Below are positions 27,785 to 35,241 of a stretch of 64,000 nt of DNA, one piece after another. Source of the DNA: Candidatus Eisenbacteria bacterium (GTDB lineage: Bacteria; Eisenbacteria; RBG-16-71-46). Positions within the stretch are counted from its first letter, which is position 1. Every line of letters starts with the position of its first letter. The notes beneath the pieces are model-generated. The model had not been told where the DNA came from, did no database searches, and saw only the letters and a program-made list of their open reading frames with translations. Location: positions 62,001 to 126,000 of the forward strand of contig JADLBL010000001.1 in assembly GCA_020847735.1 (NCBI GenBank), in the 5' to 3' direction. Both the position numbers and the translations under genes were made by a program.

Positions 27785-28767
27785 TCCGCTTCGAGTATCC
27801 GTGGCTGCTCCTGCTGCTGCTGCTCGTGCCGGCGCTCCTGCTGTGGCGCTCGCGACGCCCCGACACACGCCCGGCGGCGGTGTTGTGGGGCACGGTGGGC
27901 GGCCTGCCGCGCGGCGGCGCCGGCGCGTGGCTGCTGCAGTTCGCCCGGGTGCTGCCGTGGCTGGTGCTGTCGCTCGGAATCGTCGCGGCGGCCCGCCCGC
28001 AGGCCGGCGTCCAGCAGAGCGAGGTGGACACCCGCGGGGTGGACATCGTGCTCGCCATCGACATCTCGCGAAGCATGAACGCCTCGGACATGGGCGGCGG
28101 CAAGAGACTCGACGTGGCGCGCGCGACGGCGCGCGACTTCGCGCGCGGCCGCTCGCACGACCGCATCGGGGTCGTGGGATTCGCCGGCACGGCGTTCACG
28201 CTCTGCCCGCTGACGCTCGACCACGAGACGCTGATCTCCCTCATCGACGGCCTCAACTTCGGGCTCGCCGAGGACGGCACGGCGATCGGCATGGGCTTGG
28301 CGACCGCGGTGCAGCGGCTGCGCGAGAGCCGGACGCCGAGCAAGGTCGTCGTGCTGCTCACCGACGGCGAAAACAACCGCGGCGCCATCGATCCGCTCAC
28401 CGCCGCCGACCTCGCGAAGGCGCTCGGGATCAAGGTCTACGCCATTCTCGTCGGACGGCCGAGCGTCGAGCCGGTGACCGTGGACGACCCGGTGCTGGGC
28501 CGCGTGCAGCAACTGATGAACGTCGGTGTGGACGAGCGGCCGCTCGTCGAGATCGCCCGCCGGACCGGAGGGCGCTTCTTCCGTGCCGGCGATGCGAGCA
28601 CGCTGGCCGTCGTCTATTCCGAAATCGACCGGCTCGAGCGGGCCCCGATCCGCGCGCTCGTCTATCGCGAGTACCGCGACCTCGGCCCGCAGGTCCTGGG
28701 CGTCGCGGCGCTGCTGCTCGCGGCCTGGTCGCTCTCGCTGTCCACCTGGGCGTTCCGGGCGCCGTGA
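27781..28767 (+). CDS. batA: BatA-like VWA-domain membrane protein
   Basis: A 328-residue protein with an N-terminal pair of membrane segments (residues about 6-22 and 54-70), a VWA domain and a C-terminal membrane helix (about 303-322). The metal-ion-dependent adhesion site is complete: D-I-S-R-S in AIDISRSMNASD, the Thr in EDGTAIGMGL, and the Asp in LLTDGENNRG. This is the standard BatA form (about 330 residues). Bat proteins were named for aerotolerance in Bacteroides; the molecular role is not established. It overlaps the previous gene by 4 nt and is 10 nt from the next. Confidence 0.9.
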   Translation: MIRFEYPWLLLLLLLVPALLLWRSRRPDTRPAAVLWGTVGGLPRGGAGAWLLQFARVLPWLVLSLGIVAAARPQAGVQQSEVDTRGVDIVLAIDISRSMNASDMGGGKRLDVARATARDFARGRSHDRIGVVGFAGTAFTLCPLTLDHETLISLIDGLNFGLAEDGTAIGMGLATAVQRLRESRTPSKVVVLLTDGENNRGAIDPLTAADLAKALGIKVYAILVGRPSVEPVTVDDPVLGRVQQLMNVGVDERPLVEIARRTGGRFFRAGDASTLAVVYSEIDRLERAPIRALVYREYRDLGPQVLGVAALLLAAWSLSLSTWAFRAP

Positions 28768-28777
28768 GGAAGCGGGC

Positions 28778-30499
28778 ATGAGCTTCGAACATCCGGCCTG
28801 GCTGTGGGGCCTCGCCGCCCTGCCGCTGCTCGCGCTGCTCGAGTGGCGCGCGCTCGAACGCGCGCGGCGCGCGGCGCGCTCGCTCGTCGGGTCGCGGCCC
28901 GACCACGCGCTGCTCGCGCAGTCGCTGCCCGGCGTGCGGATCGCGGGTCTGGCGCTGCGGCTCGCGGCGCTGGCGATGCTCGTCGCCGGCGCGGCCGGCC
29001 CGCAGTGGGGCCGCGAGACCGTGCGCCGGCAGTCGCAGGGATCCGACCTGGTGTTCGTGCTGGACGTGTCGGCGAGCATGGACGCGAGGGATGTCGCGCC
29101 GTCACGGCTCGACGAGGCGCGGCGCGAGGCGCTCGGGCTGCTCGAACGGGTGCCGGGCAGTCGCGTCGGCGTCGTGGCGTTCGCCGGCGACGCGGTTCGC
29201 CTGTGCCCGCTGACGCTCGACCATGCGGCGGTGCGCCTGGTGCTCGCGTCGCTCTCCAGCTCCTCGGTGAGCACTCCGGGCACGGATCTCGGCCGCGCGC
29301 TCAAGGCGATGCTCAAGCTGCTGCCGCAGGGCCGGCGCGAGGAGCAGGCGGCGGTCGTGTGGACCGACGGCGAGGACCTGGAAGGCGGCGCGAGGGAGGC
29401 GATCGAGGACGTCCGGCGCGCGGGCGTGCGCGTCTTCGCGGTCGGCGTCGGCACCCCGGCGGGCGACGTCGTTCCCGTCTTCGACGGCTCGGATCAGGCG
29501 GTGGACGTAAAGCGGGACGAGAACGGCCAGGTCGTGCGCAGCCGGCTCGACGAACGCCTGCTGCGCGATCTCGGGCGCTCGACCCGCGGGGGCTACTTCG
29601 CGGCCTCGCGCTCCGGCGGGGAACTTTCGCGCCTCGCCGCGTCCATGGGCTCGCTCGCGCGTTCCAGCCATGGTGCGCGGCTGGTCGAGCGTCCGGTGGC
29701 GCGCTTTCCGCTGCTGGCGCTGCTCGCCGTCGCCGCGCTCGCCTGGGAACTCGCGCGGCCGCGCCGCCGGGAGGCGCGGCCGCGCAACCAGGCGCTGGCA
29801 CGCGCCGCGGCGCTGCTGCTGGTCGCGGGCGCGATGGCGTCGCCCGCGCACGCCCAGAGCCCGTGGGCGAGGGGCGACCGGGCCTTCCAGCGCGGCCTGT
29901 GGGCGAAGGCCGAGTCGCTGTACGCGAAGCGCGCGCTGCGTTCCGCGCCGGCGCGCCTGCAGGTGAACCTGGCGACGGCGCGGGCGTTGAACGGCAAGCG
30001 CGAGGCGGCCGAGAAGGCGCTGGACCGCCTGACCGCCGAACGAGGGCGGGCCGGACAGGTGGCCGGCTACAACCTCGGCACCCTGTACGGAGAGCAGAAG
30101 GACTACGACCGCGCGCTCGGCGAGCTGCGCCGCGCGCTCGAGCGCGATCCCGGCGACGCCGACGCGCGCTGGAACTACGAGCTGCTGCGACGGGAACGGG
30201 ACGCGGCGCGCGAGCCCTCGTCACCCCGGCAACCGGACGCGCCGCCCACGCCGGACCAGAAGGGGAAGCCCAATCCCGGCGGGCCGAACCCCGAGCAGCA
30301 GGGGGCCCGGCCCAGCCCGAACGCCCCGCCGCAGGCGCAGGGGGCGCCACCGCCTCCGGCGCCGGGCGGCGGCGCGCCCGGGATGACGAAGCAGCAGGCG
30401 GAGCAACTGCTCGGGTCGCTCCAGGAGCTCGAGCGGCTCGAGCGCCAGCGTGCGCAGCGCGTGCGCGCGACGCGCGAGAAGAAGGGCAGGGACTGGTGA
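28778..30499 (+). CDS. BatB-BatC fusion: VWA membrane protein joined to TPR protein
   Basis: A 573-residue protein. Residues 1-330 are BatB: two N-terminal membrane segments, a VWA domain with D-V-S-A-S in VLDVSASMDARD, and a closing membrane helix. Residues 337-360 then look like an intact signal peptide (ALLLVAGAMASPAHA-Q, cleavage-like AHA|Q at 359/360). Tetratricopeptide repeats follow (about 362-470), then a Pro/Gln-rich region (about 475-530) and a charged C-terminal helix, as in BatC. In many genomes batB and batC are separate genes, so this is a fusion that has kept the batC signal sequence. No internal start codon with a ribosome site was found at the junction. The ATG at 28778 is 10 nt after batA. 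The stop overlaps the next start (GTGA). Confidence 0.85.
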   Translation: MSFEHPAWLWGLAALPLLALLEWRALERARRAARSLVGSRPDHALLAQSLPGVRIAGLALRLAALAMLVAGAAGPQWGRETVRRQSQGSDLVFVLDVSASMDARDVAPSRLDEARREALGLLERVPGSRVGVVAFAGDAVRLCPLTLDHAAVRLVLASLSSSSVSTPGTDLGRALKAMLKLLPQGRREEQAAVVWTDGEDLEGGAREAIEDVRRAGVRVFAVGVGTPAGDVVPVFDGSDQAVDVKRDENGQVVRSRLDERLLRDLGRSTRGGYFAASRSGGELSRLAASMGSLARSSHGARLVERPVARFPLLALLAVAALAWELARPRRREARPRNQALARAAALLLVAGAMASPAHAQSPWARGDRAFQRGLWAKAESLYAKRALRSAPARLQVNLATARALNGKREAAEKALDRLTAERGRAGQVAGYNLGTLYGEQKDYDRALGELRRALERDPGDADARWNYELLRRERDAAREPSSPRQPDAPPTPDQKGKPNPGGPNPEQQGARPSPNAPPQAQGAPPPPAPGGGAPGMTKQQAEQLLGSLQELERLERQRAQRVRATREKKGRDW

Positions 30500-32793
30500 G
30501 CGGCCGCGGTCTCGCGCTCGCCGGGTTCGCCGCGCTGGCGTTCGTCACGGGCGCGCCTGCCCGCACCGCGCACGCGGCGGCGCAGGTCGAGGCCCGGCTC
30601 GAGGCGGCCTCGATCCCCGCCGGCTCCGCGGTCGGGTTGATCGTCACGGTGACGAACCCGAGCGGCGGCACCGGCGATCCCTCCTTCAATCTGCCCCCCG
30701 GCGTCTCGCTACTCGGGAGCGACCGTTCGCAGAGCTTTTCGTGGGTCAACGGCCGCTCGACGACGGTCGTGACGTTCCGCTACCAGCTCGGCGCCGACAC
30801 GCCCGGCGCCTATCACATCGGCCCGATCCGCGTCCGCGTCGGGAGCACCGATTTCCTGAGCGCGTCGCTGCCCCTGCGCGTCACCTCCGCGCCGTCGCCG
30901 TCGCCCTCCGGCTCCTCGGGCGGCGGCGGCGCCCCGGCCTGGCTGGTGGTGGACGTCCGGCCGCAGCGCCCCTACGTGGGACAACTCGTGCAGCTGTCCA
31001 TGAAGCTCGTGCAGGTGAGCGGAATCGCGGACAGCCGCGGGTTCAGCCCGCCCGCAACGCCCGGTTTCTGGTCCGAGAGCTGGGGCGATCCCACGGACTA
31101 CAGCGCACGTGCGGGCGGGCGGGCGGCCGAGGTCACCGAGCGCCGTGCGAGGCTCTACCCGCTTGCGCCCGGAACCGCCACCATCGGCCCGGCGGCGCTG
31201 ATCGTCGTCGCCTCCTCGGTGGCCGTGGATCCGATCTTCGGCGGCACCGTGCCGGTGGGCCGTCCGGTCGAAATTCGCAGCGAGTCGCTGCGCGTGGCGG
31301 TGCGGCCGTTGCCGGCGGGATCCCCGGCCGGCTTCGAGAACGCCGTCGGCGATTTCGAGGTGAGCTGGGGCCTCGACCGCGGACACACGGCCCAGGATCA
31401 GGCGGTGACGCTTCGGCTCGACGTGCGCGGCACCGGCAACCTGCCGCTGCTCCACACGCCGGAGCTCTCGCTGCCGGACTTCGAGGTGTTCGCGAGCACC
31501 GTGGACGACAGCTTCGCGCCTTCGGGCGAGATCGAGCCCGGGCGGCGGCGCTTCCAGTGGACGCTGCTGCCCCGGCGAAGCGGCACGCTCGAACTCGAGC
31601 CTCCCGCCTTCGCGTGGTTCGACCCCGGTCCGGCCACGTACCGCCAGGCGAGCCTGCGGCCGATCCTGCTCGAGGTGCTCTCGGCCGCTCCCGGCGCTGC
31701 CACGTCGGCGGACGACGACTTCCCGCGCGAGTTCGCGCGCGAGCCCGCCTCGCCCGGCTCTCGCGCCGCGCTGCCGTGGGCGTTCGCGCTCGCCGGGGCG
31801 CTGCTCGGCGTCGCGATCGGGTTCGCGCGCGCGGCGGGCGGCGCCGACCGGCTTTCCGGTGAGCGCGCGCGACAGCGCGAGTTCCTGCGCGCGGTGGGGC
31901 TCGCGCACGGACCGGATTTCTGGCGAGCCGCGGACGAGGCCGCCGCGTGGGCCGAGTCGCGGGGGGAGCGCGTCGCCGTGCTGCGCCACGACATTTCCGT
32001 CGCCCGCTACGGCGGCACCGGCGCCGGCGAGGATGACGTGCGCCGGCGGCTGGTCGAGCGGGTCTCGGTCTGCGTTCCGCCCGAGCCCCAGCGCACGCCG
32101 CGCGTCCTGCTGGCTCTGTCGCTGGCGACCGTCGCGCTGGCGCTCGCCGGCTACGGCGCGCCGCGCCCGGGTTCGGGTCCGCTCGCCGCCCGCGCGCGAG
32201 TCGCCGACGCGCAGGCGCGCGAGCACCAGCTCGGCACCGCGGCGGCGGAGTGGCGCAGGCTGTGGGAGGAGGGCGGCCCGAGCGCGCCGCTGGCCGCACG
32301 TCTCGCCTGGGCGGCCCTGTCGCGGCAGAGCACCGGCGAGGCGGCCGCCTGGGTGCTGCGGGGACGCGCCGCCGGGGCGCGCAGCGGCGCTCTCGCATGG
32401 GCGACCGAGCGTGTCCGGGAAGCGGGCGGTCTGGTGGGCGCCGACGCGGGGTCGTGGCCGGTTCGCCCGCTCGAGTGGGGCGCCCTCGCCCTGGCGCTGG
32501 CGCTCGCCGCCACGCTGCTCTGGCCGCGTCGCTGGTCCGCCGCGGCCCTGCTGGCGCTCGCGCTGGCCGCCGCCTTCGCCCCGGTGCTTCAGTCGGCCGC
32601 GCTTCGGCGGACTCCGCTGGCGGTGGTCGAGTCGCAAACGCCGCTGTCCGGCGCCGGCATGGATCTCGATCCCGGCCAGGTCGTGCGGATCGTGCGGCGG
32701 GAGGGAACGAACGTGCGTGTGCGCGCCGGTCGCGGCGTCGAGGGCACCCTCCCGGCCGGCGCGATCCACGCGGTCTGGGGAAGCGCGCCGTGA
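30496..32793 (+). CDS. BatD-BatE fusion: envelope beta-domain protein with TPR and SH3 parts
   Basis: A 765-residue protein. It has a signal peptide (ending AHAA near residue 28) and long beta-sandwich oxygen-tolerance (BatD) domains (about 30-400) with VEARLEAASIPAGSAVGLIV and PRSGTLELEPPAFAWFDPG. A membrane helix lies near 425-445. A cytoplasmic helical part and another membrane helix (near 537-555) come next. Residues about 570-765 look like BatE: a TPR-like helical stretch, two membrane helices and a C-terminal SH3-like module (LDPGQVVRIVRREGTNVRVRAG). BatD and BatE are usually separate. The GTG start overlaps the batB-batC stop; the end overlaps the PAP2 gene by 4 nt. Confidence 0.75.
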   Translation: MSGRGLALAGFAALAFVTGAPARTAHAAAQVEARLEAASIPAGSAVGLIVTVTNPSGGTGDPSFNLPPGVSLLGSDRSQSFSWVNGRSTTVVTFRYQLGADTPGAYHIGPIRVRVGSTDFLSASLPLRVTSAPSPSPSGSSGGGGAPAWLVVDVRPQRPYVGQLVQLSMKLVQVSGIADSRGFSPPATPGFWSESWGDPTDYSARAGGRAAEVTERRARLYPLAPGTATIGPAALIVVASSVAVDPIFGGTVPVGRPVEIRSESLRVAVRPLPAGSPAGFENAVGDFEVSWGLDRGHTAQDQAVTLRLDVRGTGNLPLLHTPELSLPDFEVFASTVDDSFAPSGEIEPGRRRFQWTLLPRRSGTLELEPPAFAWFDPGPATYRQASLRPILLEVLSAAPGAATSADDDFPREFAREPASPGSRAALPWAFALAGALLGVAIGFARAAGGADRLSGERARQREFLRAVGLAHGPDFWRAADEAAAWAESRGERVAVLRHDISVARYGGTGAGEDDVRRRLVERVSVCVPPEPQRTPRVLLALSLATVALALAGYGAPRPGSGPLAARARVADAQAREHQLGTAAAEWRRLWEEGGPSAPLAARLAWAALSRQSTGEAAAWVLRGRAAGARSGALAWATERVREAGGLVGADAGSWPVRPLEWGALALALALAATLLWPRRWSAAALLALALAAAFAPVLQSAALRRTPLAVVESQTPLSGAGMDLDPGQVVRIVRREGTNVRVRAGRGVEGTLPAGAIHAVWGSAP

Positions 32794-33347
32794 TCGCTCG
32801 GCTGCTGGCGGCGTTGCTGCTCGTGACCTGGCCGCTGCAGTCGCTCGACGACGCGGTCGCGCGGACGGTGCAAGGCTCGCGCGCGCCCGCCCTCGAGCCG
32901 GTCGCGAGGGCGATCTCCGATCGCAGCCGTCCTGCTCTCGCGCTCGCCGCGGTCACGGGTCTGCTGGTCGGCGGAGCGGCACGGGTGGCGACGGTCGAAG
33001 GGCTCGTCGTGCTCCTGCCGGTCAATCTCGCGGTCGAAGGGCTCAAGCGGGCCACGTTCAGGGCCCGGCCGGACGGCGAGCACCGGCGCAGCAACGCCGC
33101 CTTTCCCTCGAGTCACGCGGCGAACGCGTTCGCGGTGGCGACCGTGCTGGCTCGTCGCTGGAAGCGGGCGACTCTGCCCGCGTTCGCGCTGGCCTCGCTG
33201 GTCGGCTGGTCCCGTCTATACCTCAACCGTCACTGGCTGAGCGACGTCGCGGTCGGGGCAGCGCTGGGTGTCGGGCTCGCGATGCTGGTCCTCGCCTTGT
33301 GGCAACGCGGGAGCACGGGCCGTCCGCGAACGGCCGAAACCGCATAG
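32790..33347 (+). CDS. PAP2-family membrane phosphatase
   Basis: A 185-residue PAP2 superfamily phosphatase with several membrane segments. All three phosphatase motifs are visible: K-X6-R-P in LKRATFRARP, PSSH in AAFPSSHAANAF, and S-R-X5-H-X3-D in SRLYLNRHWLSD. Such enzymes act on phosphatidic acid, phosphatidylglycerol phosphate or undecaprenyl diphosphate at the outer face of the inner membrane; the motif set does not tell which. The GTG start overlaps the batD-batE stop. It is the last gene of the moxR/bat operon. A role in lipid-carrier recycling would suit an envelope operon, but that is inference. Confidence 0.88.
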   Translation: MIARLLAALLLVTWPLQSLDDAVARTVQGSRAPALEPVARAISDRSRPALALAAVTGLLVGGAARVATVEGLVVLLPVNLAVEGLKRATFRARPDGEHRRSNAAFPSSHAANAFAVATVLARRWKRATLPAFALASLVGWSRLYLNRHWLSDVAVGAALGVGLAMLVLALWQRGSTGRPRTAETA

Positions 33348-33465
33348 CTTTGAGGTCGAGGGCAAAGGGACCGCATCAACCTGCCGCCGGGGTTTTCAGG
33401 AGTCATCAATTTCTGCTCCGGCCCGCCGCTCAGGGGAGTTTCCTGCGCCGGGCGGCCGCGAACGG

Positions 33466-33474
33466 TGCTAGCCT
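33466..33474 (+). promoter_or_regulatory. Extended -10 promoter of the EIIA-Ntr-like gene
   Basis: TGC-TAGCCT, an extended -10 (TGn) with no recognisable -35 hexamer at the right distance. The start near 33481 leaves a short leader with GGGAGGAA before the TTG at 33498. Confidence 0.5.
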
Positions 33475-33497
33475 GACTTCCGTCGCGGGAGGAACCC

Positions 33498-33965
33498 TTG
33501 GCGATCGCAGAAATGCCCCTGGTCTCCGGCAACCCGCTCGACCTGCTCGAACTGCGGCACCGCCGCCGCGATTCCGTGCTCACACAACTCGCCTTCGCAG
33601 CGCACCGGCACGGCGTCATTCGGGACGTCGAAGCGCTTGCCGCGCTGCTCGCCCGCCGCGAGCGGCTGGGGACGACCGCACTCGGGAAGGGAGTCGCGCT
33701 CACGCACGCGCGCTCCATTCTCGTCAGCCGGTCGCTGTGGATCGTCGGTCGCGCGCCCCGGGGTGTGGACTGGGGCGCCGCCGATGGCGAGGCCGTGAAA
33801 CTCGTCGTGCTCCGGCTCGAGGGTCTGGAGCAGAGCGCGACCGCGCACCTGGCCCGGCTCGTCGCCGCCGCGCAGTCGTTGCGGCAGCAGCGCACGCGGG
33901 TCCGGCTGGCGACGGCCGATGCCGATGGCGCGCTCACGCTGCTGCAGGCGGGCCCGGTGTCATGA
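33498..33965 (+). CDS. PTS EIIA-Ntr / fructose-type EIIA domain protein
   Basis: A 155-residue single-domain EIIA protein of the PtsN type. The phosphorylation-site region GTTALGKGVALTHARS has the active His in the family position (GNGIAIPHxR in PtsN), and the later EAVKLVVLRLEG strand fits the fold. Standalone EIIA-Ntr proteins carry phosphate in a regulatory PTS chain rather than moving sugar. No HPr, EI or sugar permease gene is near. The start is TTG with GGGAGGAA placed 6-7 nt upstream. The stop overlaps the next ATG (4 nt), so it is coupled to the zinc-ribbon gene. Targets cannot be read from the sequence. Confidence 0.8.
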   Translation: MAIAEMPLVSGNPLDLLELRHRRRDSVLTQLAFAAHRHGVIRDVEALAALLARRERLGTTALGKGVALTHARSILVSRSLWIVGRAPRGVDWGAADGEAVKLVVLRLEGLEQSATAHLARLVAAAQSLRQQRTRVRLATADADGALTLLQAGPVS

Positions 33966-34303
33966 ACGACGTGCGGGCGATGCTGGAGCTGAACGACCTC
34001 GACCAGCTGCTGCTGCTGGTCGGCGCCGACGGCAGCGCCGGGGCCCTGCGCCGAATCGGCTACTCCACGGCCGGCGTCGGCACGCTCGCGGGCGAACGCG
34101 AGCAGCTCGCCGCCGGCATCGATCGCCGCTGGCTGGGGTGGTACGAGCGTTCGCTCGGCCGCTACGGCCGCGGACTGACGCTGGTGCGCGAGCGCGTCTG
34201 CCAGGGCTGCTTCGTGACGCTGCCGACGTCGGCGGCGCCGCCACCGGGAGAAGGCCACCTGCACCTGTGCGAGAACTGCGGCCGGCTGCTCTACTGGAGC
34301 TGA
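33962..34303 (+). CDS. C4 zinc-ribbon protein (COG1579-like, short form)
   Basis: A 113-residue protein. The C-terminal half is a treble-cysteine ribbon: CQGC (about residues 80-83) and CENCGRLLYW (about 103-112). The CGR-LYW ending is the hallmark of the COG1579/CdsZ-like zinc-ribbon family, whose members usually carry a long coiled coil before the ribbon. Here that part is short (about 70 residues), with AGEREQLAAGIDRRWLGWYERS as the likely helix. The function of the family is not firmly known; nucleic-acid or ribosome links have been proposed. It overlaps the EIIA gene by 4 nt. Confidence 0.75.
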   Translation: MNDVRAMLELNDLDQLLLLVGADGSAGALRRIGYSTAGVGTLAGEREQLAAGIDRRWLGWYERSLGRYGRGLTLVRERVCQGCFVTLPTSAAPPPGEGHLHLCENCGRLLYWS

Positions 34304-34328
34304 CGCCTCGCCCGCGCGGGAGTTCGCG

Positions 34329-34337
34329 TGCTAGCGT
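34329..34337 (+). promoter_or_regulatory. Extended -10 promoter of the lipoprotein gene
   Basis: TGC-TAGCGT, an extended -10 element without a clear -35 box. The start near 34344 gives a ~50-nt leader. Confidence 0.45.
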
Positions 34338-34394
34338 GATCGCGACGCGCGCCGCCGTGTTCGGATCGGGGCCGCCTTCGTTCGGAGAGCCGGA

Positions 34395-34811
34395 ATGACG
34401 ACCTCGAGGTGGATTCGCGCCGCCGTGCTCACCTTCTGGACCCTGTCCGCCGGGTGCACGACCCTTCGCGAGCTGCCGCGCGCCGATTACGGAGCGAGCC
34501 CCGAACGCAAGGGCGTGCGGATCGAGACGCGCGACGGACTCGTCTACGAGTTCGATCGCGCGACCTACGACGCCGATTCGCTGACGGGCTACCGGCTGCG
34601 ATCGGAACTCGAAGGTCCGGTGGACGAGCTCGCGGTCGTGCGGATCGCGCTCGACGACGTGACCCGCATGCGCACGCGCCGCGTGGACTGGTACCGCACC
34701 GGCCTCGTCGGCGGGGGCGTGCTCGCGGGCGTTCTCGCGGTCGGCCTCGCGAAGGCCGCGAGCAACGGCGGCTCGTCCGGCTCCGGCGGCTGCCCTCGCT
34801 GTCCCGACTGA
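34395..34811 (+). CDS. Small lipoprotein of unknown function
   Basis: A 138-residue protein with a lipoprotein signal peptide whose lipobox LSAG-C places the lipidated cysteine at residue 21. The mature part is a beta-rich domain (about 35-95: GVRIETRDGLVYEFDRATYD, then VRIALDDVTRMRTRRVDW). A hydrophobic stretch follows (GLVGGGVLAGVLAVGLAKAA, about 104-123), and the tail is Gly/Ser-rich with two cysteines. The second hydrophobic segment is unusual in a lipoprotein and may be a membrane hairpin or glycine-zipper region. Lnt and LolC/E-LolD in this window would mature and sort it. The ATG at 34395 has GGAGAGCCGG upstream. Family not recognised. Confidence 0.75.
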   Translation: MTTSRWIRAAVLTFWTLSAGCTTLRELPRADYGASPERKGVRIETRDGLVYEFDRATYDADSLTGYRLRSELEGPVDELAVVRIALDDVTRMRTRRVDWYRTGLVGGGVLAGVLAVGLAKAASNGGSSGSGGCPRCPD

Positions 34812-34828
34812 AAGCCGGATGCCGCGCC

Positions 34829-34849
34829 GCCCGCGGGTGTCCGCCGGGC
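34829..34849. terminator. Weak hairpin between converging genes
   Basis: GCCCGCGG and CCGCCGGGC pair (one bulge, loop GTGT) in the 58-nt gap between the converging lipoprotein and YfiM-like genes. It could serve both strands. No U-run. Confidence 0.3.
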
Positions 34850-34869
34850 CCGTGCGCCGCCCGCGCGCC

Positions 34870-35241
34870 CTAGCGGTCCCGCGCGGCCACGACGCCCAGC
34901 GTCGCTCCCGCGGCGTCGGCGGCGAGGTCGACGGCGTCGAATCCCTCCGCGCGGGAATCCCAGGCCTCCTTCGCGAGCCCGAGCGCGAGCACGCCGGCGA
35001 ACGACGCGGCCGGGCGCCGGGTCGCGAGGGTGGCGCCGGCCGCGAGCACGAACGAGAGCGAGGCGTGCTGCAGGCGATCGGGTCGGACCAGCCCGACTTG
35101 CCACGCACGCACGCGCGGCGGAGGGTAGGCGGCGAGTGAATCGCCGGCGGCCGGGTCCGCATGCGCGACGGCGGGCAGCCCGAGCGAAGCGACGAGCGAG
35201 AACGTGAACGAGAGGAGCGCGCCGCGGTGAACGCGTGGCAC
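34870..35241 (-). CDS. YfiM/DUF2279-like small membrane protein
   Basis: The only minus-strand gene I accept. The 123-residue product has a signal peptide (LLSFTFSLVASLGLPAVAHA-D). The DUF2279/YfiM pattern follows: DRLQHASLSFVLAAGATLA, then LALGLAKEAWDSRAEGFDAVDLAADAAG. The order D-x-x-x-H, K-E-x-x-D and D-L-x-x-D-x-x-G is characteristic of that family, whose function is unknown. The start is the GTG read from 35241 down. This overlaps the first 15 nt of the cca gene on the other strand, so the two genes diverge with overlapping 5' ends. A promoter would have to lie inside cca. A later start would cut into the signal peptide. Confidence 0.72.
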   Translation of the reverse strand: MPRVHRGALLSFTFSLVASLGLPAVAHADPAAGDSLAAYPPPRVRAWQVGLVRPDRLQHASLSFVLAAGATLATRRPAASFAGVLALGLAKEAWDSRAEGFDAVDLAADAAGATLGVVAARDR

